A stretch of 64,000 bases of DNA. It comes from Rufibacter psychrotolerans. Its GTDB lineage: Bacteria; Bacteroidota; Bacteroidia; Cytophagales; Hymenobacteraceae. Each line of letters opens with the position of its first letter. The stretch's first letter is position 1. The notes beneath the pieces were generated by a model that worked only from the letters and a program-made list of their open reading frames with translations, ran no database searches and was not told the DNA's origin. Positions 24,794-34,529 of this stretch are shown piece by piece. Position numbers and translations under genes: made by a program. The DNA lies in NCBI RefSeq assembly GCF_016924645.1, contig NZ_JAFFJV010000001.1, forward strand, positions 186,001 to 250,000, read 5' to 3'.

Positions 24794-27001
24794 ATGAAGA
24801 CAACCCTCCTAAAGGCTATAGGAGCCCGCGCCGCCAGGCAGACCCTGGTAGCCGCCGCCATCGCGGGCCTTTTCAGCTGCAGTGCGTCAGACAACAACAC
24901 TACCAGCGGGGAAGGCACCGGTAAGATAGACCGCAAGGCCCTGGTGACCCGGCACAACGTGCTGCTGACCAAGCCAGACACCCTGGCCTCGCTCACAGTG
25001 GGCAACGGCGATTTTGCCTATACTGTGGATGTGTCGGGCTTGCAGAGTTTCCCGGAGGCGTATGACCGGGGCGTGTCGCTGGGTACGCAGTCGCAGTGGG
25101 GCTGGCACGTGATCCCCACCGACCAAAACTACACCCTGCAGGACGTGGCTCGTTATGACACCGCCGCCAATGGCAAGGTGATTCCGTTCCCGGTGCAGCA
25201 CAAGGGCACCGGCCGCAAGGTAGACGCCATGAACTGGCTGCGCACCAACCCGCACCGCCTCCATTTGGGTATGGTGGGTTTGGTGTTGACGAAGGAAAAC
25301 GGCCAGCAGGTACAACTGCAGGACCTGCAGCAGATCAACCAGAAGCTGGACCTCTGGACCGGCAAAATAGAAAGTAAGTACCAGGTGGAAGGCGTACCGG
25401 TGACCGTGGAACTATACGGCCACCAGGAGCAGGACGGCATCTCGGCCCGCGTGACCTCGCCTCTGATTTCTAAAGGACGGCTGAAAGTCTCGCTCAAGTT
25501 CCCCTACGGCGCCACCTGCCATGTGTGCCCCGGCACCGACTGGCAGAACCAGGACAAGCACTCCACCACCGTGGCCCGCTCTGAGTCCGGCACCAACCAG
25601 GTGCAGTTGACGCGTACCCTGGATTCTACCGTGTATTACACCAGCGTGAAATGGAACCAGGCCGGTCAGTTCAACGAGAAAGCCAGGCATCAGTTTGAGC
25701 TGGTGCCGTCGGCCGAGGAAGAAAGCCTGGAGTTCAGCGTGCTGTTCACCCAGAAGCAAAGCAAGGAAGTGCCTGATTTCAAGGAGACCCAGGCCAGCAG
25801 CGAAGGCGAGTGGAAGAAGTTCTGGACCGAGGGTGGTGCCATTGACTTTGCCGGCTCCACCGATCCGCGGGCGCATGAACTGGAGCGCCGCGTGATCTTG
25901 TCGCAATATCTGACCAAACTACAGTGCACCGGCGATTTACCGCCGCAGGAAACCGGTCTTACCTTCAACAGCTGGTACGGCAAACCACACCTGGAAATGC
26001 ACTGGTGGCACGGCGTGCACTTCGCCCTCTGGAACCGGGTAGACCTGCTGGAGAAAAGCTTGCCCTGGTACACCAAAGTTATGCCCAAAGCCCGGGCTAC
26101 TGCTAAATGGCAGGGCTACGACGGCGTGCGCTGGCAGAAAATGACCGACCCCAACGGCAACGAAAGTCCGTCCAGCGTAGGGCCGTACCTGGTGTGGCAG
26201 CAGCCGCACATCATTTACTTCGCGGAGCTGGTGTACCGCCAGAACCCCACCAAGGAGACCCTGCAGAAGTACCAGGAACTGGTGTTTGAGACGGCCAAGT
26301 TCATGGCCTCTTTCCCCACCTACAGCGAGAAAGACAAGAAATACCACCTGGCCTCGCCCATCATTCCGGCCCAGGAACTGTTCCCGGCCAAGGAAACCAA
26401 TGATCCTCCGTTTGAGGTCGCCTACTGGCATTTTGGCCTGAAAGTGGCGCAGGAGTGGCGCAAGCGCCTGGGCTTGCCTGAAGACAAGAAGTGGCAACAG
26501 GTGATTGACCAACTGGCCCCGCTAGCGGTAAAAGACGGGCTGTACCTGCCCAGCGCCACGCATCCGCAGGCCTATACCAATGACTTCTACCGCCGCGACC
26601 ACCCGGCCGTGGTAGGCGCCTACGGGTACCTTCCCCTGAGCGAAAAGATTGACACCACCATCATGAGCCGCACCTATGAAGAGATCTTGAAGAAGTGGCA
26701 GTGGAATACCACCTGGGGCTGGGATTACCCGCTCATGGCCATGAGCGCTGCCCGCCTGAACAACCCGGAGAACGCCGTGGATGCCCTGTTCATGGACGTG
26801 CAGAAAAACACCTACCTGCCCAACGGCCACAACTACCAGGACGAGCGCCTGCGCATTTACCTGCCGGGCAACGGAGGACTACTCACGGCAGTGGCCATGA
26901 TGGCCGCCGGCTGGGACGGCGCCCCCAACCGGCCTACCCCGGGCTTCCCCAACAACGGCAAGTGGAAGGTGAAGTGGGAGGGCCTGCACAAAATGCCTTA
27001 G
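24794..27001 (+). CDS. Exported (alpha/alpha)6-barrel glycosidase-like lipoprotein (GH65/GH95-like fold)
   Basis: A 735-aa lipoprotein, lipobox GLFSC near residue 30. The N-terminal half (to ~330) is beta-rich (SLTVGNGDFAYTVDVSGLQSF, GWHVIP). The second half is helical with LNNPENAVDALFMD and the signature HWWHGVHFALWNRVDLLEKSLPWY near residue 400, as in six-hairpin glycosidases of the GH65/GH95 kind. I see no exact family match; the catalytic acid cannot be fixed by eye. First gene of the operon with GH105, GH28, PL1 and GH31, so it probably removes a pectic side-chain sugar. The gap to GH105 is 145 nt and contains a palindrome. Confidence 0.65.
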   Translation: MKTTLLKAIGARAARQTLVAAAIAGLFSCSASDNNTTSGEGTGKIDRKALVTRHNVLLTKPDTLASLTVGNGDFAYTVDVSGLQSFPEAYDRGVSLGTQSQWGWHVIPTDQNYTLQDVARYDTAANGKVIPFPVQHKGTGRKVDAMNWLRTNPHRLHLGMVGLVLTKENGQQVQLQDLQQINQKLDLWTGKIESKYQVEGVPVTVELYGHQEQDGISARVTSPLISKGRLKVSLKFPYGATCHVCPGTDWQNQDKHSTTVARSESGTNQVQLTRTLDSTVYYTSVKWNQAGQFNEKARHQFELVPSAEEESLEFSVLFTQKQSKEVPDFKETQASSEGEWKKFWTEGGAIDFAGSTDPRAHELERRVILSQYLTKLQCTGDLPPQETGLTFNSWYGKPHLEMHWWHGVHFALWNRVDLLEKSLPWYTKVMPKARATAKWQGYDGVRWQKMTDPNGNESPSSVGPYLVWQQPHIIYFAELVYRQNPTKETLQKYQELVFETAKFMASFPTYSEKDKKYHLASPIIPAQELFPAKETNDPPFEVAYWHFGLKVAQEWRKRLGLPEDKKWQQVIDQLAPLAVKDGLYLPSATHPQAYTNDFYRRDHPAVVGAYGYLPLSEKIDTTIMSRTYEEILKKWQWNTTWGWDYPLMAMSAARLNNPENAVDALFMDVQKNTYLPNGHNYQDERLRIYLPGNGGLLTAVAMMAAGWDGAPNRPTPGFPNNGKWKVKWEGLHKMP

Positions 27002-27022
27002 TGGTTGGGTAGTTTGCTTCCT

Positions 27023-27058
27023 GTTTCAGGCTTTTTTTCAAAAAAATAGGCCTGAAAC
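27023..27058. repeat. 36-bp palindrome of the scattered family
   Basis: Arms GTTTCAGG and CCTGAAAC flank a T-run/A-run core. It lies 21 nt after the stop of the preceding gene and inside the presumed operon, so if it terminates, it does so only partly. Confidence 0.6.
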
Positions 27059-27146
27059 AGGAGCGCTACAGTAAGGGGAGGACAGATTCCTGCCGAAATG
27101 TCCAAAACAGGTCCTAAACGAAATCTAGAAAAAAGTGCAAGTTGAC

Positions 27147-28373
27147 ATGAGAAGGTATACCTGGTTGAAACGCGTTGGTGAGGCAAAGAGGCGAGGCCTG
27201 CCCGGTCTGTTGCTGGTCCTCCTGCTGGTGCTCACGTCCAGCACGCCGCCTACCAACAAAATCCCGGCCTCGCTGAAGTGGTCGGAGCGGATGGCGCTGT
27301 CCATTAAGAAGAACAACCCGGAGCCCTGGATGATTGAGTTCTCGCAGAAACCCGTCTGGAGTTATCCGCAGGGCTTGGTGCTGCACGCCATGGAGAAAAT
27401 CTGGCGGCAGAACCCTAAGCAAAATCAGCATTACCTGGACTACATCAAAGCCTACGCCGACCTGCTCATTGACGGGAAAGGGAACATCAAAACCTACGAT
27501 GTCTACACCTTCAACCTGGACATGATGAACGCGGGCAAGATCCTGTTCAACCTCTACGAGCAGACCAAAGACGAAAAGTACAAAACCGCCCTGGTCACGC
27601 TGCGCAACCAATTAGAGTGGCAGCCCCGCACCACCCAGGGTGGCTACTGGCACAAACTGCGCTACCCCTGGCAGATGTGGCTGGACGGCGCCTACATGAG
27701 CGCGCCGTTCCTGGCCCAGTACGGCAAAACCTTCCATGACCCCAAGGCCTTTGACGTGGTGGCCAGCCAACTCATCTTATTGGAGAAACACACCCGCGAT
27801 GCCAGGACCGGCCTCCTGTACCACGGCTGGGACGAAAGCAAACTGCAGCCCTGGGCTAACCCGCAAACCGGCACCTCGCCCAACTTCTGGGGCCGCGCCA
27901 TTGGCTGGTACGCCATGGCCCTGGTAGACGTGCTGGACTTTTTCCCACAGGAGCACCCTAGACGGAACGACATCCTCCAGATCCTTCAACGGCTGGCCCC
28001 GGCCCTGCAAAAGTACCAGGACCCCGAGACCGGCCTGTGGTACCAGGTGGTAGACCAGGGCAAGCGCGAAGGCAATTACCTGGAAGCCTCGGCCTCCAGC
28101 ATGTTCGTGTACGCCCTCGCCAAAGGCGTGAACAAAGGCTATTTAGACAAGAATTTCAGAAAAGTGGCCGAAAAAGGGCACAAAGGCCTGGTAGACCACC
28201 TCATTCAGGTGAAACCAGACGGCGAGGTGAACCTCACGCAGGTGTGCGCCGTGGCCGGCCTCAGCGCCGACCGCGATGGCTCCTATGAGTATTACGTGAA
28301 AGAAAAAATCAGAACCGATGATCCCAAAGGCACCGGCCCCTTTATCTTAGCCAGCCTGGAGTTAAACAAGTAA
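27147..28373 (+). CDS. GH105 unsaturated rhamnogalacturonyl hydrolase (YteR/RhiN-like)
   Basis: The ATG at 27147 (a GTG 12 nt upstream is possible) gives 408 aa with an N-terminal hydrophobic signal (GLLLVLLLVLTSS). The (alpha/alpha)6 core shows YPQGLVLHAMEKIW, the catalytic WLDGAYMSAPFLAQYG with D180, YHGWDES and FWGRAIGWYAMALVDVLDFF, all GH105 landmarks. The enzyme hydrates and releases the 4,5-unsaturated galacturonate left at the non-reducing end by rhamnogalacturonan or pectate lyases. It fits directly with PL1 in the same operon and PL11 at the right edge. Only 12 nt separate it from the GH28 gene. Confidence 0.92.
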   Translation: MRRYTWLKRVGEAKRRGLPGLLLVLLLVLTSSTPPTNKIPASLKWSERMALSIKKNNPEPWMIEFSQKPVWSYPQGLVLHAMEKIWRQNPKQNQHYLDYIKAYADLLIDGKGNIKTYDVYTFNLDMMNAGKILFNLYEQTKDEKYKTALVTLRNQLEWQPRTTQGGYWHKLRYPWQMWLDGAYMSAPFLAQYGKTFHDPKAFDVVASQLILLEKHTRDARTGLLYHGWDESKLQPWANPQTGTSPNFWGRAIGWYAMALVDVLDFFPQEHPRRNDILQILQRLAPALQKYQDPETGLWYQVVDQGKREGNYLEASASSMFVYALAKGVNKGYLDKNFRKVAEKGHKGLVDHLIQVKPDGEVNLTQVCAVAGLSADRDGSYEYYVKEKIRTDDPKGTGPFILASLELNK

Positions 28374-28385
28374 CCTACCTATTGT

Positions 28386-29840
28386 ATGCAAATGACCTTT
28401 AATAAGATCAAATCCTATAGTTTCCTCTTCGTGCTGGTGGTGGTGGCGTTGTTTACCAATGCCTGCGCCAGCAAGACCGCCCAGAAAGAACCAGATCAAG
28501 ACCCCTGGAAGGAGATGGAGAAACTGAGAAAACAGATCAAAGCGCCTACCTTCCCCAACCGCGATTTCCTCATTACCAATTACGGCGCCGTGGAAGGCGG
28601 CAAGGTGAAGAACACCGAGGCCTTCCGGAAAGCCATTGAGGCCTGTACCAAAAGCGGCGGCGGGCGCGTGGTGGTGCCAACCGGCGTGTTCCTCACGGGA
28701 GCCATCCACCTGAAAAGCAACGTGAACCTGCACCTGCAAGACAACGCCACCATCCTCTTCAGCCGTGATACCCAAGATTACCTGCCCCTGGTGTTCACCC
28801 GCTGGGAAGGCATGGAACTCATGAACTACTCACCGTTCATCTACGCCTATGAGCAGGAGAACATTGCCATCACCGGCAACGGAACCCTGGACGGCAACGC
28901 CAGCAACGAGTACTGGTGGCCCTGGTGCGGCGCCAAACGCTACGGCTGGAAAGAAGGCGACCCCAAACAAACCGCTGATAGAAACCTCTTGCACCAGCAG
29001 AACCACCAGGAACTGGACCCCACCAAGCGCATCTACGGCCCCGGGCATTACCTGCGGCCGCAGTTCGTGCAGCCTTACAAGTGCAAGAACGTGCTCATCA
29101 GCGGCGTGAAACTCATTAACTCGCCCATGTGGAACGTGCACCCGGTACTGTGCGAGAACGTGACCGTGGACAACGTGAAAGTGGTTACCCTGGGCCCCAA
29201 CAACGACGGCTGCAACCCCGAGTCCAGCAAGAATGTGCTCATCAAAGACAGCTACTTTGACACCGGCGATGACTGCATCGCCATCAAGTCGGGCCGCAAC
29301 GAAGATGGCCGCCGGATTGGCAAGCCCTCAGAGAACATCATCATTGAAGGCTGCGAGATGAAGGAAGGCCACGGCGGCGTGGTGATCGGGAGCGAGATCT
29401 CGGGCGGGGCCCGCAACATCTACGCCATCAACTGCACCATGGACAGCCCCAACCTGGACCGTGTGTTGCGCATCAAGACCAGTTCGCAGCGCGGCGGCAT
29501 TATTGAGAACGTGTTCATGAAAGACGTGAAGGTGGGCACCTACAAAGAAGCCGCCGTGAAGTGCAACATGTTCTACGAGGAGCCGGGCAACCATATGCCG
29601 GCCATCCGGAACGTGCTGGTAGAGAACCTGTACGTGGAGAACGGCGGCAAATATGCCGTGATGGTGAAGGCCTATGAAGAGTCACCGGTAGAGAACCTCC
29701 GGCTGGTGAACTGTGTGATCAACGGCGTGGACCAGGCGCTCAATGTAGACCACGTGAAAGGCATGCAGCTCATCAACACCAAAATCAACGGCAAAAGCTA
29801 TAATTCCCCCAACGTGACGGCCGCCAACAAGGGCCTATAG
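28386..29840 (+). CDS. GH28 polygalacturonase-family lipoprotein
   Basis: A 484-aa lipoprotein, lipobox FTNAC near residue 25, then a right-handed beta-helix. GH28 motifs are complete: NNDG (N272-G275, carrying D274), GDD (D295/D296, catalytic), GHGG (H329) and RIK (R362-K364). It hydrolyses alpha-1,4-galacturonosidic bonds, or those of rhamnogalacturonan, at the outer surface or in the periplasm. The insert around WWPWCGAKRYGWKEGD near residue 180 is typical of Bacteroidota exo-acting members. It lies between GH105 and the pectate lyase with 12- and 45-nt gaps. Confidence 0.93.
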   Translation: MQMTFNKIKSYSFLFVLVVVALFTNACASKTAQKEPDQDPWKEMEKLRKQIKAPTFPNRDFLITNYGAVEGGKVKNTEAFRKAIEACTKSGGGRVVVPTGVFLTGAIHLKSNVNLHLQDNATILFSRDTQDYLPLVFTRWEGMELMNYSPFIYAYEQENIAITGNGTLDGNASNEYWWPWCGAKRYGWKEGDPKQTADRNLLHQQNHQELDPTKRIYGPGHYLRPQFVQPYKCKNVLISGVKLINSPMWNVHPVLCENVTVDNVKVVTLGPNNDGCNPESSKNVLIKDSYFDTGDDCIAIKSGRNEDGRRIGKPSENIIIEGCEMKEGHGGVVIGSEISGGARNIYAINCTMDSPNLDRVLRIKTSSQRGGIIENVFMKDVKVGTYKEAAVKCNMFYEEPGNHMPAIRNVLVENLYVENGGKYAVMVKAYEESPVENLRLVNCVINGVDQALNVDHVKGMQLINTKINGKSYNSPNVTAANKGL

Positions 29841-29885
29841 CCACCGGCGGTTCCCTAACCTCTTAACCACCCTAGCATCATCTAT

Positions 29886-31187
29886 ATGAAAAAGCATTGT
29901 TTTCTGAAAAACAGCCTGAAAACGGTAGGCCGCGCGGCGCTGCTGGCCTCTGGGCTGCTGTTTACCAATGAACTGGCCGCGCAGCAACTGGCTTTTCCGG
30001 GAGCCGAAGGCTTTGGCCGGTTTGCCACCGGCGGCAGAGGGGGAGAGGTATACCACGTGACCAACCTGAACGACAGCGGCCCCGGCTCTTTTAGAGACGC
30101 GGTGAGCCAGCCCAACCGCACCGTGGTATTTGACGTGGGCGGCATCATCAAAATCAACAGCCGGGTGATTGTATCACCCAACCTGACCATTGCGGGCCAG
30201 ACCGCCCCCGGTGACGGCATCACCATTTACGGCAACGGCCTTTCATACACAGACGCTAACCATACCATTACCCGCTACCTTAGGATAAGAATGGGAAAAG
30301 GGGGCGAGAAAGGGAAAGATGCGGTGGCGCTGGCCAAAGGGAATGACATTATCTTTGACCACGTTTCCATCTCCTGGGGCAAAGACGGCACCCTGGACAT
30401 CAACGGCGATGTGCGCAACTTCACCCTCCAGAACTCCATCGTGAGCCAGGGCCTGCACACGCACTCCACGGGCGGTTTGCACCAGTCTACCGGCGGCGTG
30501 TCTATTCTGCGCAGCCTCTACATTGACAACCACACGCGCAACCCCAAGGTGAAAGGCATCAACCAGTTCGTGAACAACGTGGTGTACAACTGGGAAGTAG
30601 GCGCCTACATTCTGGGGGGCTCGGCGGGCCGCTCAGACGCTAACATTGAGAACAATTACTTTATTGCCGGCCCGGGTACCAAGAAATCCCCGCCGTTCTC
30701 CCGCGCCACCCAGACCTTCCACCTGTACGCCCAGAACAACCTGTATGACGCCAACGTGAACGGCAAGCTGGATGGGCAGGTGGTGCCCAAGGAAGCCTAT
30801 GGCCCGGTGACCTGGAAACCAGAGCCGTTCCAGTTCCCGCAGGTGACCCCCATGACCCCGCAGCAGGCCTATGCGTTCATCCTGGCCCATGCCGGGGCCT
30901 CCCTGCGCCGCGATGAGGTTGACGCGTTTCTGATAGACGAGCTGAAATCCCTCGGCACCAAGGGCCAGACCATCCATGACGAGATGAGCCTGCCCACCGC
31001 CGGTCCGGGTAAGGTAAAGGGCGGACCCACCCCCAAAGACACCGACCAGGACGGCATGCCCGATGCCTGGGAAAAGAAGAACAAGCTTAATCCCAAAGAC
31101 GCCCAGGACGGCAAGACCATCACCAAAGACGGCTACACCAACCTGGAGCTGTACCTGAACAGCCTCACCCAGCGGAAAACCGCCTGA
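29886..31187 (+). CDS. PL1-type pectate lyase with C-terminal calcium-type repeat
   Basis: A 433-aa secreted protein, signal ending LAAQ. It starts the mature chain with LAFPGAEGFGRFATGGRGGEVYHVTNLND and continues SGPGSFRDAV, VVFDVGGII and NLTIAGQTAPGDGI, a hallmark opening of Bacteroidota PL1 lyases. The catalytic face contains DAVALAKGNDIIFDHVSISWGKDGTLD at about 140. Residues ~375-430 form a separate tail (DTDQDGMPDAWEKKNKLNPKDA), which resembles thrombospondin type 3 or dockerin-like Asp-rich calcium loops. The enzyme cleaves de-esterified homogalacturonan by beta-elimination, making the unsaturated ends that GH105 removes. Confidence 0.92.
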   Translation: MKKHCFLKNSLKTVGRAALLASGLLFTNELAAQQLAFPGAEGFGRFATGGRGGEVYHVTNLNDSGPGSFRDAVSQPNRTVVFDVGGIIKINSRVIVSPNLTIAGQTAPGDGITIYGNGLSYTDANHTITRYLRIRMGKGGEKGKDAVALAKGNDIIFDHVSISWGKDGTLDINGDVRNFTLQNSIVSQGLHTHSTGGLHQSTGGVSILRSLYIDNHTRNPKVKGINQFVNNVVYNWEVGAYILGGSAGRSDANIENNYFIAGPGTKKSPPFSRATQTFHLYAQNNLYDANVNGKLDGQVVPKEAYGPVTWKPEPFQFPQVTPMTPQQAYAFILAHAGASLRRDEVDAFLIDELKSLGTKGQTIHDEMSLPTAGPGKVKGGPTPKDTDQDGMPDAWEKKNKLNPKDAQDGKTITKDGYTNLELYLNSLTQRKTA

Positions 31188-31296
31188 GGTAAGCAAGAAC
31201 TTTTTTTACAAGACCATTCCCTGATTCTGCGGCGGCAGGCTGGTGTCACCAGCCCTGCCGCTGTTTAGTACCCGTTTTTCCAAAAGTAGCCCCAAA

Positions 31297-33762
31297 ATGA
31301 AACGTCGTTCCATCACTTTTTTCCTCTTACTTGTTGCGCTTCCGCTCCTGAGCCAGGCCCGGGAGGGCATAGGAAAACTCACTTCTAAGCCCGAGCAGAA
31401 GCAGAATGTGTTCACCTTCACCACCGACAAAGCGAAGGTACAGCTGGAGTTCTGCACCCCCGACATGGTGCGCGTGCGCACCAGCTGGGACGGTTCCTTT
31501 GAGCCCAACGAAGAATACATGGTGGTGCAGTACACCTGGGGGCCGCTGAAGGTAGACCTCAAGAAAAAATCGGGGAACTACGTGCTGAGCACCGAGAAGC
31601 TGCAGGTGCGCGTGAACCAGAATCCCCTGACCTTGGAGATTGCCAACCAGGCCGGTGACATTCTCTCTACCGAGACCTTCGGCCAGAACGGGGGCGCCTA
31701 CAAAAACGGCACCGTGGTGGGCACCCGCAAAAAACTGATGCCCGATGAGCACTTCTTCGGGTTTGGCGAGCGCATGGACTTCACCGACCAGCGCGGCAAG
31801 GAAGTGAACCTCAACGTGGGACGGGGCACGCTCAAGCCCCACATCATTGGTGCCTACAACGTCATGGAAGCCAATTATGCCCCGGTTCCGTTCTTCATGA
31901 GCACCCGTGGCTACGGCATTTTCCTGCACAACTCCTACGCCACCCGCTGGGACATGGGCAACTCCGCCGCAGATTCCTATGCGTTTGAAGCCAAGAACGG
32001 CGAGTTGGACTACTACTTCATGTACGGGCCAGATTTTCCGGCTATTCTGGGGCTGTACACCACCCTTACCGGCAAGGCGCCGCTGTTGCCCCGCTTTGCG
32101 CACGGCCTGCACGTGGGTACCTACAGCGGCGGCACCTGGGGACATACGGAACATTCCTCCACCCAGTACGTGGTGGAACTGGTGCGCAAGTACCGTGAGA
32201 TGGGCATTCCCATTGACATTCTGCACCTGGATTCTACCTGGCGCATGTTCGGGAAAAGCGGTGGCAACGGCGCTACCTCCTATGAGTGGCGCGAGACCAT
32301 GAAAGACCCCAAGAGCATGTTTGACCGCCTGTACGCCATGAACATGAACATGGTGGGGCTGCACGTGCGGGGCCGGTATGACAACGGCACCACGCTCAAC
32401 CTGCTGGACCAGGCTCGGGAAAAAGGCATGGTCTACCCCGAGGAAACCAACAAAGGCGAGTTCGTGAATTTCTTTGACGAAAAAGCCGTGGACTGGTGGT
32501 GGGACAACGCCGTAATGCGCATTGCCTCCATCGGAGCCAAGTTCCTAAAGACCGACGAGGGCAGCGCCTTCGGCCGCGAAGCCAACGAAAGCAAGAAAGT
32601 AGGCCCCACCAGCCCCGAGGCCCAGAAACTCCACAACATCTTCCCCATTGCCTACGCCAAGGCGCCCTATGAGAAGTTCAAGCAGTACAACGGCATGCGC
32701 GGCATGAACCACACCCGCGAGGGTTACGCCGGTATCCAGCGCTATCCGTTCATCTGGGCCGGCGACTGGCCGAGCGAGTGGCAGTACTTCGGTCCGGTGA
32801 TCAAAGCCGGGTTGAACATGGGGCTTTCGGGCGTGAGTTACTGGACCCACAACATGGGCGGTTTTGAGCACAAGGCAGATCCGGAGCTCTATATCCGGTG
32901 GGTGCAGTTTGGCATGTTCAGCCCGGTGGCCCACGTGTTCGGCATGGACCACCCCGGCTACAAAGAGCCCTGGAACTATGGCGAGGAGGCCCTGGCCAAT
33001 TTTAAGAAGTATGACCAACTGCGCTACCGCCTGATCCCTTACATCTACAGCACCGCCTTTCAGACTTATAAAACCGGGGTGCCCATGATGCGGGCCCTGG
33101 TGCTGGAAAACCAGAAAGACGTGAACACTTACCAAGTAGAGGACCAGTACATGTTCGGCGATGCCCTCATGGTGTGCCCCGTGACCACCAAAGGCGCCCA
33201 GACCCGCGTGGTGTACTTGCCCGAAGGCCAGTGGATAGAGTACTGGACCGGTAAAACCTACGCCGGCAAAAAGCACTACAACATTGTCTCGCCGCTGGAC
33301 CAACTGCCGCTTTTCGTAAAAGCCGGGGCCATCATTCCCATGCAGGAAGAGGTGCAGTATGATGACAAAAAGCCCTGGGGTGCCATTACCTTTGAGATTT
33401 TCCCGTCGGGTACTTCTTCCTATGACCTGTTTGAAGACGATGGCCTGAGCGAGAAGTACCAGCAAGGAGAATACAGCACTACCACCGTCACCTCTGCCGC
33501 CACAGCAAACGGTACCAAAGTGACGGTAGCGGCCGCCAAAGGTTCGTTCCCGGTGCCCACCCGTCCCTACCTGATCAAGCTGCATCAGGAGAAAGCCCCG
33601 GCAAGCGTGCAGGTAGGCACCAGAAAACTTAGTGCCGTAAGCCCTGAGCAATTTGCCAGCGCCTCTGCCGAAGCGTACTATTATGACCCGCAGGCCAAAG
33701 TGCTGTGGGCCAGAGCCCCAAAGAGTGCCGGGGCCACGCTGGAGTTCAGCATCACGCACTAA
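31297..33762 (+). CDS. GH31 alpha-glucosidase/alpha-xylosidase-family enzyme
   Basis: The ATG at 31297 gives 821 aa with a signal ending SQAR; the longer frame starts at a GTG and only adds leader sequence. GH31 landmarks are HFFGFGERMDFTDQRG (~150), PIDILHLDSTWR (~310), the nucleophile D420 in FLKTDEGSAFG, the acid/base D490 in WAGDWPSEW, and LSGVSYWTHNMGGF. A C-terminal beta-sandwich (PLFVKAGAIIPMQEEV to YDLFEDDG) follows. Members act on alpha-glucosides, alpha-xylosides or sulfoquinovosides. In a pectin locus an alpha-xylosidase or alpha-galactosidase-like role is plausible, but the subfamily cannot be fixed by eye. Last gene of the operon, 109 nt after PL1. Confidence 0.92.
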   Translation: MKRRSITFFLLLVALPLLSQAREGIGKLTSKPEQKQNVFTFTTDKAKVQLEFCTPDMVRVRTSWDGSFEPNEEYMVVQYTWGPLKVDLKKKSGNYVLSTEKLQVRVNQNPLTLEIANQAGDILSTETFGQNGGAYKNGTVVGTRKKLMPDEHFFGFGERMDFTDQRGKEVNLNVGRGTLKPHIIGAYNVMEANYAPVPFFMSTRGYGIFLHNSYATRWDMGNSAADSYAFEAKNGELDYYFMYGPDFPAILGLYTTLTGKAPLLPRFAHGLHVGTYSGGTWGHTEHSSTQYVVELVRKYREMGIPIDILHLDSTWRMFGKSGGNGATSYEWRETMKDPKSMFDRLYAMNMNMVGLHVRGRYDNGTTLNLLDQAREKGMVYPEETNKGEFVNFFDEKAVDWWWDNAVMRIASIGAKFLKTDEGSAFGREANESKKVGPTSPEAQKLHNIFPIAYAKAPYEKFKQYNGMRGMNHTREGYAGIQRYPFIWAGDWPSEWQYFGPVIKAGLNMGLSGVSYWTHNMGGFEHKADPELYIRWVQFGMFSPVAHVFGMDHPGYKEPWNYGEEALANFKKYDQLRYRLIPYIYSTAFQTYKTGVPMMRALVLENQKDVNTYQVEDQYMFGDALMVCPVTTKGAQTRVVYLPEGQWIEYWTGKTYAGKKHYNIVSPLDQLPLFVKAGAIIPMQEEVQYDDKKPWGAITFEIFPSGTSSYDLFEDDGLSEKYQQGEYSTTTVTSAATANGTKVTVAAAKGSFPVPTRPYLIKLHQEKAPASVQVGTRKLSAVSPEQFASASAEAYYYDPQAKVLWARAPKSAGATLEFSITH

Positions 33763-34529
33763 TTTGGTACCGGGCGGCCGCGAACCCCAGCTGCTGGTAG
33801 TGTGAAGCAATACGGAGAATAGCCCCACCCCAATCTCTGTTGAGGGGCGTTTTACGTAGGATTTTAGAAATTCCGCCCCAAAACAGTACCGCAGGCAATC
33901 TGCATTTCAAGGCTTCCCCCGGAAAGAGCCCCAAAGCTCTTTCCGGGGGAAGCCTTTTTTATTCCCTTGCCCTTGCTAAGTGGAAGAGCGGTAGCCAATT
34001 AGTGCAACGCGCCTGCGGTTGTTGCACGCACCTCCACCCAATTGCCGCAGCCACAGCAGGAGAGGGGGGCCTGAAAAGGTATTGTGTGCAAAGACACTGG
34101 GTTTTCAGGCGGAGCAAATCCTTCCCGTGCGGCCTCTGCTTCCTGCCGCAGGAACCGGCCCATTCTCCTGGTACAGCAGGATTTCAGTGGAGAAAGAACG
34201 GGTTTTACATTTTTTTCATTTTAATGCTGGTTTTTATAAAGATCTTTAATTAACTTTCAAATGGTAGTCAAGCTATTGAAGAATCTTCAATGGGCTGGCT
34301 GGCGGAGCGTTGGGCTTGTTGTTTCTTTTTCTTGTTGGTTCTGTGCAATCGATAGCACAAAGGCGGGAAGCAGCTTGGGTGCAGGTTTTTACAGGATGAC
34401 GGAAGATACAGTGCCCGGAACAGGCCTTTAGGTGACGTTGCACCTCCAAGTCAGGTAGATCCAAGGGCTTCCTTCTGATTGAGCTTTTATTAGTTGTTTA
34501 CATATTGTCCCCTATTAAAGATTAACTCA
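33763..34529 (+). other. Spacer with a strong terminator and AT-rich leader of the regulator gene
   Basis: The terminator lies at 33909-33960. Short open frames in the middle have no recognisable content. A degenerate pair of half-sites (CCTGGTA 34167-34173, CAGGATT 34177-34183) is followed by TACATTTT at 34206, 22 nt away rather than the 20 nt of the other modules. Confidence 0.5.
33909..33960 (+). terminator. Strong rho-independent terminator after the GH31 gene
   Basis: A perfect 21-bp stem (33909-33929 with 33936-33956) with loop CCCAAA and a T run to 33960. It closes the pectin-degradation operon. Confidence 0.93.

Noticed and set aside
33840..34253. 137-codon and 76-codon open frames between GH31 and GntR
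   Set aside because: They run across a perfect 21-bp terminator stem and its T run, and have no recognisable protein features.
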